Assembly (NCBI GenBank): GCA_964036665.1
Contig: OZ038530.1
Coordinates: 13,797,001-13,861,000 of the forward strand
DNA from: Gordius sp. MW1
Lineage: Eukaryota; Nematomorpha; Gordioida; Gordea; Gordiidae
DNA: 64,000 nt
Reading direction: 5' to 3'
The notes under the pieces were generated by a model. That model was given only the letters and a program-made list of their open reading frames with translations. It searched no databases and had not been told where the DNA came from. Shown one piece after another: positions 47,301 to 59,300 of the stretch. Both the position numbers and the translations under genes were made by a program. The stretch's first letter is position 1. Every line of letters begins with the position of its first letter.

Positions 47301-50300
47301 GCAAACGTTTAATTCTATTGATATTACCATCAGCAATTATAGCGCATAGTCTATTGCAGGTTTACTATAACATTATAAACCACAAAGTGCGAGTTTCAAT
47401 GATAATATTTTTCACAGAATTGATAACTTGTTGTATATATTAAAACGTTGTAAAAACAACATTAAAAGCAGCATTATAATAAGATTAAGAACATAGGGTT
47501 TTAAACTTTAAATTAAAGTGCACGTATTTAAATTTATGACAAAAATCATTATGATCAAATATATATTTCAAATAATTACCTTCCAATTTTAACTAACTTT
47601 GCCATTAAATAGTTAGTTATTGTTTATTTTGTATTGCACAATTATGGAAATTATAGGAAATTTGAATACATCTGCCAAACCAGCTTATAATGCGAAAAGA
47701 ATGCATAAACTATGTACGCATAATGTCTTATTTAAGTTCAAAATTTTGAGAGGTGTACTATTAGTTGAAGCATAAAAAATTCAAGAAAACTCATGATTTA
47801 AGATTTAATCTATTACGGTGTCATTACATACTCTATTGTACTTTGAAATCGTTAGGTGGGTGCATAAGAATTTCGAGCCACCTTAGTTTAGCTTTTGTAA
47901 TTATTCAAACTGATTGACCACCAATTTATAATTACCGCATCATGCAGGATTAGTAACTGCGAAATTCAAATATGCTTTAGTAATATTTATTATTCCATCA
48001 ACTCATTCTAACCCTAAATTTTGTAACATTTTAATTGCTATGCAATTATAATAATATGCATACAAATATGTGCTAATTATATTATGAAATTATTCACATA
48101 CCCTAAAGGTCAACCTTACTTAAGTAAATGATCGCCAAATTATAAATTTTTGGAAAAAATATATAATATTTACTATACTTAGGAATTTTTTTAAAATAAA
48201 ATATATTCCATATATATTGATTTACACTTAAACCTTTAATGTAAATCATATAAATTATAATACAAAATAATTTACTAAATCAAACGATCAATAAATTTTT
48301 CCATCGGTCAGGAGCCAGCGGACGGCCAAAAAGTCATAATAGCAATGGTAGTAACAGGAACAATCATAATAGTCAAAAAAAACGAAAAAAATAATTTCGA
48401 TTCACATTTTGGCCAATGGTCATTTTTTTTCATTAGTCAGCAGCCAACGGACGGCCAAAAAGTCTTATTATCAATGATAGTAACAAGAACAATCAGAAGA
48501 GTCAAAAAAACTCCGGGATTCTAACCCAAAAACTAGTTAAATTGCATAGCAATTAGAAGTAAACAACTTTTATTTATGTTTATTATATAACATTGGTCAG
48601 CAGCCAGCGGACGGCCAAAAAGTCATAATAGCAATGGTAGAAACAGGAACAATCATAATAATCAAAAAAAACGAAAAAAATAATTTCGATTCACATTTTG
48701 GCCAATGGTCATTTTTTTCATTGGTCAGCAGCCAGCGGACGGCCAAAAATTCTTATTATCAATGATAGTAACAAGAACAATCATAAGAGTCAAAAAACTC
48801 CGGGATTCTAACCCCAAAACTAGTTAAATTTCATAGCAATTAAAAGTAAACAACTTTTATTTATGTTTATTATATAACTTGTTAAATTGCATAGCATTAA
48901 AAGTAAACAACTTTTATCTATGTTTATTATATAACAAAAACTAGTTAAATTGCATAGCAATTAAAAGTAAACAACTTTTATTTATGTTTATTATATAACT
49001 AGTTAAATTGCATAGCAATTAAAAGTAAACAACTTTTATTTATGTTTATTATATAATAGATAATTTAACAAATCTTATATATAACACACCGAGGGAGAGA
49101 GAGATGAGGGGTGGGGCACCTCTTATGCATGAGATAGAGATGAGGGGTGGGGCACCTCTTTCTCATGCATAGCAATTAAAAAGCGATAACCTAATATACC
49201 CAATGCAAATAGATAGGGAGGACAACGGACGGACAACGGACGGACAACCAAAAACGAGCCCATAAATTGCATAGCAATTAAAAGTCGAGATCTCGCCGAG
49301 AAAATCTCGTCTCGTCTCGACATTAAAATTCTCGTCTCGATCTCGACTCCATTTTTCACAATCTCGTCTCGTCTCGTCTCGGTTTTTCGAGACGAGACGA
49401 GACCGAGATTTTTCTCGGTTTTTCCGCATCACTAAAATTCGTCCCACTATGTCTGGAAAAGGGACTTCATTAAACTACATATTACATACACGATGTTTAT
49501 TAACACATCACTCTTTCCCTTTCTCCATCTCTTTCACTCACGCCCCCATATCTTGCCAGGCACACATGAAGGGGGCGGAAGTTGAGGAAAAAGAGAGGAG
49601 ATAGGTAAAAATGTGACAACGAGCCATCACAGAATATACCCCAACTCCAAATCGGCCATGCCCTTGAGAGCCCCCGTTATTTTAGCCAAATCGTGTGGTG
49701 TGACGTGAACTATGATACCGTCCTCAACAATACTTATGCGAATGTTGGAAGGCTGGCCGCCATTAACACTATCCCCATTGACCTGGTATTGAGACGAAGA
49801 TTTTGAGGCTTGTATTCCGTTATCTTTGAGGGAGCCATTGAATACGACGAAAGTAGCACCTGGACCAAGCACAAAGTTTGTGAGAGAAATTTTACTAAGA
49901 CAACGGAAAAACGATATGAAACGTAAAATTATATAAATAAATAGATGTCGTGCGAGGTTATGTATATATGCCCCCCAAGTGGTATGTCAAACATATTCAA
50001 TTATATAGTGAAGAATCTCACTAGTCATCAAATTTTATTTTATTTTTCATAATTTATATGCAGACTCAATCGAAGAGCATGGGCTAAGTTCATTGAATTT
50101 AATCACAAATAACTTTTAAACGACGATCACAAACTTAACTGGCTAAAAAAGTTAACCGAATAGAAAAAATCTATTTTAGCCAACCTTTGAACGGAGGGGG
50201 GAGGGCTTTATGATTTAGGTCAGGGAAAAATTATTTTTAAAAATTTTAGTTAAAATTGTGGAATTTGGGCTTGCCTCCCCTTAACTAAGCACATGCCCCT

Positions 50301-53300
50301 GTACACTGGCCAACTGAAAATGAGGTCATTAGAAGTATAATGCAATGCTTTAATAAACTCAAAATTATGGCACATTATAAATCCCCGTGAACAATTATAA
50401 GTGCTTCCATACCAATGGATTTGTCGATTGGAGACGCTTGATACAAAAAGTTTTCGCTACTATACTGGCCACTCGATTCATCTTGAACGCACACCATATG
50501 GGCGTCCAGGGCTCCGTGCAAATTCCCTGCGAATGCCAACACATGGTCACTGATGGTAGATTGGCTGATTATATTGAGGACCTGGCCCCCAAAATAATGA
50601 TCAACAATAAAATCAAATGTCATTTAAAGTCTTCTCAAAAATGTATGACGATTTCGCATATTTAAGTAGTCTATTTATAAAGCCTGTACGGGCAACCCAG
50701 ACAGAACCCAACACGAAATGCAAAAATTTGCCAAAATCTTTATTAAAAAAATTCGTCGGGCTGGGTCTGAGCTGAGGTCAGGTAAAAAATTAAAAAAGGT
50801 ATTTCAGGCTAGGACAATTAAAAAATGAAACATCGGGGGCCCGGGCCGAAGAAATATAATTTGGCAAGTCTGTAATTTGTAACGCAAATTTATAGGCACT
50901 AAAACATTCAATCCTCCTATATGATGTGTTTCAACGTTTAATGAAGTCACCTCACAATCATTTTAGACAATCTAGATGCCATTTTAAAAGTGCACTGCTA
51001 TTCAGGAAACAACGCAGTTTTTATTAAATAAGAATAAAAGTTAAGCCTAATGTGCTTACTTCTTTCAAATTCTCACGGCACACATTAAGGGTGACCGTTT
51101 TGCCACTGATAGACACGTAAAAACCGGAGATTCGAGGGAGGGTGTATTTAAAATTTCTGGAATCCTAAAAGTTTTTTAATAAAATACACAAAAGAGCAAT
51201 GAATATATCCACGAGCGTATATGATTACAAGATAAAATTCAAAAATTCTTACCGCTAATAAATTAATAATGGTATGATTCAGTTCGTAGAATGTTGATTT
51301 TCGATCCAAGATTGAGATGAAGGGGTAAGGGTAAGCTGAGACAGAGAAAGACAAATGTCAAGTTAAAGTTAAAATTCGTAATAACTTCAAATACAATAGC
51401 AACACGATGCTAATTAAGGCTTACAAAACATTAGTTTTGGTAAAACGGCTGGGTTTTGTTTGGTCGACTTTTGGTTTTAGTCGACTAAACATAAACAGAC
51501 CAAAAGTTTGGCCAAAAATTTTTTGGTCTGTATATGCGACTAAGAAAAACAAATCAAAAAAACTTTGGTCTGTTTATGTTTAGTCGACCAAAACCATAGG
51601 TCGAAACAAAACCCAGCCGTTTTTTACAACGCTACAAAACATGTTGCACTAATGGGTAGAGTATGTGCTAATAAAGTGACCGTTAAAATTTAATTTAACA
51701 AATAAACTGTTTAAAAAAGCATTCATGTTACATAAAATCATCTTCAACGTAACAACATACACTTTATTCAAAGATCCTTGCACGTTAAAGGGTAGAAATT
51801 TTTCAAGCATATTCACTGCTAATGCAATCTTAATCATATTTATTTACCGGAGTTTAGATTAAAAAGTGGCCTAACCTTTTTCTGTTTTATTAATGTGTAG
51901 CCCCTTTAAATCTAAAAACAAACATTTTTGGAAAACAGGTAAAAGTCTCGTAAAATGCCTCATCGTCTTTGGTCGATTAGGGTAAAAACTTCCAAAATTT
52001 AATATAAAATACTATATTTTATCATTAAAATCACGATAAAGCCTTCTTATTTAAGCTCAAAGTTCGTCATAACTCAAGCAAATCATTAAATTGTTGCTTT
52101 TTTCGTAAACCATACCCAAAAGTCGCGATTAAATCATTATCGAGTGTCACCTACTTTTATACTCCAAGCCGAGGCGTAGCAACAGCCGTAAAGGCAACAT
52201 CTTGGCCCAAGGCGTTTCCCACCGATGAACCAGCAAGGCAAATAGGAAGGGCTCATCGCCGGGCGGAAGGCTTAAGTTTTGCAGGCAATGGAATGGTTGA
52301 CGAGGAGGGAATAGGAGAAAGCCCCCGTGCAATTTATTGTTGAAGAGTCTGAATTCACCTCGACCCTCTTGGTCCTCCTTTTCAAGACTATCGCTCTTAC
52401 AAGAATTAGCGTTGGGTGAGGTGGTGGATGGGTGCTTTTTGTCAATTATTATGGCGTAATCTTTGTTCGACATGAAATTGATCGGCAAAAATGCTTGGGG
52501 CGAAAATTGATTGCCTAAAAACATTTAGAGAGCCAAATAAACAATTGAAAATATAAGATCGTCGTGTAACATAATGTGAATTGGTTCAAATTTTCGTTTC
52601 CCACAACTAGCGTGTTATTAAGGGGGTTGATTTGGTTCAATATATACTAAGACTCGTAATGATTTAAGCTAATTTTTACCCATAAAATTACTTTATTCGA
52701 TTATGGCTAACATCCATTATCTTATTCCTAAGGGTGACTTAGTTTCAACATCAAAATAATGATGTCGTAAAAAATAGAGTCCGTAATATTTCAACCATAG
52801 GATAAAATTATAAATTCAGTCGCGAAAGGAACTCGTTAAATCACGAAGCAACAAACATCTTCTTAGCAAATCTATTAAAACATTGATGGAAATGCCAACA
52901 AAATTATGCCACTGCCAATAAATGGTGATACGGAGAAGAAACATTCCCTAAAATTGTCCATACATAATGGATAAAATCGATAAATACCTTTAAGGATTTC
53001 CATGTAAAGTTGGTGCATTTGGTAGCCAAACTCGAGGATTAGCCTGGCGATCGCATTACAGGATGGTTGACAGTTTTCCGCAATTGCAGCGTCAACATTT
53101 TGGGCAGATTCCCTTAGTTCATCGGGCAGGTGAAAGACGGATACAATTTCGCGTTGACCAACATTCCTCATACCCACGGTCGTTAAACAGAGATATCTCT
53201 GGTCCTCATTTTGAGGCGAGCAACAACCAACTAAATATTTCACCGCATATTTATTAAAAAAACCAATCGCAAAAAAGTTGCAAAATTGAATTTTAAATCC

Positions 53301-56300
53301 TTTTTGGATTTTTAAGAGGAAGACAAAAACATATTGCCTAAATAAATCTCCTTTTATTAATTTTATTATAATTGTAGTATTTTGAACTGATTTTATCATA
53401 ATTAGATAAATATCAATCAACTATATTTTACCAAAAATTTGAATAACGTTATATGTATATAAACAAGAATCTATGAAAAATGAAGATAGGAATACCCCTC
53501 CCACCCGCGGCTAACAATTTCCATATTAAGAATAAGCCCGATTAGAAAACTTGAAGATAAAATAAGAGTTTTAAGGCTATTATTGCTTATCGATGACGAA
53601 AAAAGAATTCAACCAAATCATCAGTTTTGGCAAAAATACAAGGTCGTTTTATTAATGATATAAGATGTGTGGTCTGCCGTCAGAGCCTAGCAAAATTTTA
53701 TGCCCAGAGCTTGAATATTAGGTTTACCGAACATCATTTAAAAATGGCAACTCTTATAAATCTAAAATAATAGGTAGAATGATTCGATTGACTTGCTATT
53801 TTGGCGCACGCCGTTCTTATAGTCGTATTAGTTTAATGTAATAGTTTCAGGTCGCTTGTTGGCTAGGATTTGTCTCAAAATTAAACAGGCCCATCAAGCC
53901 CGACCCAAGATAAATATTAATTATATGTTATTTTTTCCAAAACAGCAAATCATTTTTTACAGCCTAGACCAAATTTAACGTTTCGAAAAAATGCCACTTT
54001 GAATTATACAAAACTCCTTCGCCCCCCTTATAAGTTGATAACGAACACGATTTGTAAAACATTTTTAGAATCTACAAGTAAAACTAGGGGGCCCTATGAA
54101 AAAATAATATATACTACTGATTGGTTTGCAACGCAGCCACATTAAATGTCTTCAAAAGAAGACGAGGAGACTATAAATGTGGGCGTGGCCCTTTTATACA
54201 AACTGTAATATCACTCTAGCAGATCACAAGGAGTAGAGTTGTTAAATTGCTAACTTGCTTCAAACTCCAGACGCGAGCACGCACACTGAGTTGATTAATA
54301 TGCGCGTTAGCACTATATGTGCTCGCTGTTCGGTGCACTAAGCAGAACAGTAGCATATAAAAATGCTCGAGGGCCGAGCAGAAACTCGAGCAGATGGTAG
54401 CTGGAGATGAGGCAAGTTAGCAATTTAACAACTCTAACAGGGAGTGTATGTTTTTACGGGAAAGGAGAGTAGCTTTAATCTTCAAGTGCTCCGACACAAT
54501 CAACATGGGCAGTCTAGGCTCGTCGTGGGCAGCAACTGGTTGAGAGGAGGCCCGCTTGAATTCTAGCGTCAGAGGAGGAGGGTAATTAAGGGCCGAAACG
54601 ATGAAATAGGCTTTATTGCTGCTAGAATCATCGATTACAGCGTCGCCACCGTCTTCGTAGGTAGTGCCTCCGTTCTTATTTAGAGCTAAGGAGGTAAAGT
54701 AAGGTTAAAGAAGTTACAATTTTGCCTAATAAATAATAATTAATCGTCGATTGTAGCCATGTTAAACGTATAGCGGTACTAGCGTCGCAAAGAGACCTGG
54801 TTTTTTACGTCAATAACTCCAACTAAGACTAATGGCCCACTTAACAACAACCACTCTGGTCAATTTTTCAAATTTGGACTAAGCCTCGAGGTAGACTAAG
54901 AAAAACAGACCGAGAGTTTTTGTTTATTCGACAACAGCAAAGGTCGACCAAACAAAACCCAAATCTTTTAACGACACTAGTGGGTACTAAGCGATGCGAA
55001 TTGAATATCAAAGCGTTTCACGTTGTAACCAGGATTTGAATTGGAAGAAAAAACGGCATAAAGTTTTGGGAAGAGGAAAAATGCCGGCTTTTAATAACCT
55101 TTTTGCAATTGTGGCATTTAAATTTTTGGGGGGCCCGCTACACCTATGAATCGCATTGATATATATACATTAACCGACAGCCTATTAATTCAAAACGGTT
55201 ATCATTCATGCGTCTTTATGGGAAATCGCGGTAGAACCATAGAATAAGGACGAACACCCAGTAACCCTTTAGACCTCCTCAATTTATCTTGTAAGTTATG
55301 GTTTAAAACACCGTTTTAAAAAATTGTCTTTATATATTATAAATTATATATTTACAAGCAATGCAATCCAAAAAAACGGTTGAATAAAGCAAGCACTTTC
55401 CTTTGGCAAAAAGATTGTAATTTAATACGGTTATCAACTCACAAAAGTTTTTTATGAATTAGATAATTATGCTTTTTTCAACAACGTTCACCTAAGGCCG
55501 ATTAAAAACGATTTCAGGATTTTACTTAACCATCATTAAATTTAATATTCCAAGGATTTAATAGGTACAAGGCGCTTTTATAACATAATAGTGATTTAAA
55601 ATGTTGATACATACACTATATTTTCAACAAAATTAAACATGAGTCAAGGTCTATATTCCACAAATCCAAACGGCATATCGCATCTCTTCAAAAATCCCCC
55701 ACTACATATAAATCAATATGTAGACATTAATAATATAACGTCACCCCTATAAATACAACGTTCACAACGCCTTAAGCCGCAAAACCCAGTGTTAGAGTTA
55801 TCCATAATCCTGGTTAAAAATTACAATTTATCCTTTTGGACCGTATGCGACCGTGGCATGTAGACGACCTCATTTTGCGACACCCATAGGCGGAATGTTT
55901 GGAGGAGCTAGGGGTAGTCGGATTGGAGAGGGTACAGGTCGAAGCCATGAGGTCATCTAGCAGCGATAAATCACCGCCGGGCCTTATACCATCCGAAAAC
56001 ATGACTCGCTTTTTCTTCCCGCTACAAGAGGATGAAGAGGGTTGTTGCTGCTTACTGGAGCTTAGCCTACCATCTAGACAGCTTCCGGGACCGCCGGGTG
56101 TGCTCGCTGAATTATATGAAAAAACGACATTTTATAATAGGATTAAAAATGTAAAAAAATAATAAGGTGAGGTCCATTAATAAAAAAGGAGTTTGGTCTC
56201 CTCGGACCGGGGTCAGAGAAATTAAATTAAAACCACAGCAATTTTTTGTTTGTAGGCAAAGATTTGGACAGAATCGTATTTATCCCTTACAAAACAACAA

Positions 56301-59300
56301 GGTTGGACAAACTTTAAAATAATCATTCGAGATCATAAATAAAAAAGTATTTTGGCCTCGAGCCGGGGCCAGATCAATTATATTCAAACAACGGTCGTTA
56401 TTTATTTGTAGGCAAAAGTATAGCCAGATTGTATTTATCCATTACACAGCAACAAGGTTGGATATTTCAAAAAAATCAGTTGATATTAACAAAAGACAGC
56501 AAAAAAAATGATTTTGGCCTCGGGCCGGGGTCAGACAATTTACATCACTCAGCGGTCATTTTTTATTTTTAGGCAAAGATTTAGCCAGTATCATAGTTTT
56601 CCGATACAAAGCAACAAGATTAGACAAGCTTTGAAAATAATCATTTGAAATTTACAAAGATTTTGCCTAGGGGGGGGGGGGGGGGAAATTAATTCAAACG
56701 GAGGGCATTATTTAGTTTTGGGCAAAATTTTGCATTGTAATTTGCCATTATAAAGCAACAAGTTGGACACTTACCAAACAACATTTTCGCCCAAAGTGAG
56801 CCCATAAATTGCATATTAGTGTTGTTAAAACGGCTGGGTTACAAAGTTTTTCATAATCGACCGCTAGGCTTGGTCGAAATTTTCTTAGTCGACTAAAACC
56901 AAAGGTCGACCAAACAAAACCCAGCCGCTTTTACAACACCATTGCATAGCAATTAAAAGAAACGCGCTCAAAAAATAACAATAGAATCGGTTAAATTTGA
57001 TCAAACCTAAATTAAACGTTTTGCCATCGCAGCTGTGCTGTTGGCTAGCAATTGAATCCGATTTTTTTGGCGTAGAATTTTTGGGGGGTGAAATCGCAAA
57101 TATTTCACTGTGTGAGAGGGGGGGGGGCGGGGCAATTTTTAAAAATTATAACAGCTGTTTGTAAAGCTTAACAAATTTAAGTAGGTTGCGGTAACCTACA
57201 TAATTTTCAAGGAGGATGAATAAATATATATGGGACAAGGAGAAATAAGCGTACGAAATTAAACCGAACAATGCGCCGCTTTGAACGGGAATAGATTTAG
57301 TATGGAGTGATCCTGATACGAGGTAATTATCCAATTTAAATTTGTTTTGCCAATTTAAATATATCAAGAAAGACCAACCAAGTCCATTTCTTATAATACA
57401 TGTCCTAACCAGACAAAATTTTCCAAATCGCGTTAGAGGTACTGATTTTTTTTTAATATTCCACTAATGTTAGATCAAATATCGCTTAGATATAGGCCAA
57501 ACATGGGCGTAACCAGAATTGGGATTAGAGGGGGGCAATAATGATTTAGGGAGGGGCAAAATGATCATTTTTTGAAATTTTAGCCATAATTTTAATAAAT
57601 TTCAACAAATTTTTGGATTAAAAAAGGGTCACCCACCCCTCCCCCCCCCCCCCCCTCCCTCCTCGGCTAGGCCCTGAGGCCAACATCTTATACTTTCTCG
57701 TCTGATGCAAAATTAATAAATGCCCCTTACACAGCTTTCAATGAAGGGGTGTAATAACGAAAGTAAAAATAATAAGAAAAGATTGAGTTTTGAAGCCGCA
57801 AAGTCGACTGGTCATTATTTTGATCAAAAATTTATCGCCCGGGTTGAAGGGTGGGGTTACTGTTTATTAAGACATTCGGATTACATTTTGATCAAAATAT
57901 TAGCTAAATAATCAAGCTAACTCAGAAGAAACCTCATGTTAATTCCACAATTCAATATCAATAAAAGACGGCCAAAAAGCCATATTATCAATGGAATTAA
58001 CAAGAACAATCATAAGAGTCAAAACAACGGAAAAAAAATTTTTCGATTCACATTTTGGCCAATGGTCATTTCATTCCGGTCAGCAGCCAACGGACGGCCA
58101 AAAAGTCTTATTATCAATGGTATTAACAAGAACATTATATTAATTTAAACAAAAAAAATAAAATAAAATTTGGCCTCTCGGGATTCGAACCCACATCATT
58201 AGAGGCATAAGCCTTGGGCCACAGGGACGCGTATCAGTATAGGCATAGGCCCTTGTAGGAGAGGCCATGGGGTAATTATCAATGTTAACCAATTCAAAAA
58301 CGAAAAACAAATTTCGATTCACAGTTTGGCCAATGGTCATTTTTTTCATTGGTCAGTAGCCAGCGGGCGACCAAAAAGCCATATTATCAATGGTATTAAC
58401 AAGAACAATATATTAATTTAATTTAAAAAATAATTTTGCCCTCTCCGGGATTCGAACCCACATCAGTAGAGGCATAGGCCTTAGTAGGGGCACAGGGACC
58501 CATATCAATAGAGGCATAGGCCCTTGTAGTAAAGGGTATAGGGTAATTATTAATGTTAACTTAATATACCCTTCAAAAACGAAAAAAAATTTTTTGATTT
58601 ATTTGGCCAATGGTCATTTTTCCATTGGTCAGTAGCCAGCGGGCGGTCAAAAAGTCATATTATCAATGGTATTAACAAGAACAAAATATTAAATTAATTT
58701 AACCAGGTCACAAAGCTGGCGCCAATAACTTGGAGGGTAACGGACGGACGGACAACGGACGGACGGACGGACAACAAAAAACGAGCCCATAAAATGCATA
58801 GCAATTAATAGGTGACTTTTAAATAGCAAAACAGTCATACTTGATTCATACAATCAATTAGGGCCATTTAATAATTTAAAACCAAAACGGTTTCACCAGC
58901 GCCTCTAGTATTAGAATTAAGTCAAAACTATGGTAAAAACAACAACCTAAAATTTAATAATTTATAAATTTCCAACTTTCCAATTAATAATACATCGATC
59001 ACTATAGTTGATCTGCGAAAAATTCCAATTAGTTTACGCAACTGACAAAGCGTCAAATTAATAGCGAATGACAAATATAGCGATCCTACACTATTTAAAA
59101 CCGACCATGGCTCAAGGTCGGCAAAAAAGGGTATTTCAATTTTAACCCTCGATTTAAACCTCTAAAGCCTGAAACTTGTTATACTTAATATTTTTACTTC
59201 ATATTATTATTAAATTTAGCGGTATAATGGTAGTTATTAGAACGACCCTTAAATATTCTCATGTATTTTAAAACAGCTTGGGGTCTGAGAGACCCCACCT

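Larger units (their letters stand above)
57950..58807. repeat. Helentron-like repeat cluster with CGGA microsatellite
   Basis: Three interspersed units with GGCCAATGGTCATT, CAGC(G/A)GACGGCCAAAAAG and TTATCAATGGTATTAACAAG. The cluster ends in a (GGAC)n stretch and AACGAGCCCATAAAATGCAT. It lies in the 6.2-kb SARA intron 56107-62284. Confidence 0.8.

Noticed and set aside
58160-58265. Possible functional tRNA gene on the minus strand
   Set aside because: The B box and a seven-base terminal pairing look good, but the body is about 95 nt, lacks a standard D arm and anticodon arm, and a diverged copy lies nearby in the same repeat context. A tRNA-derived repeat explains it better.
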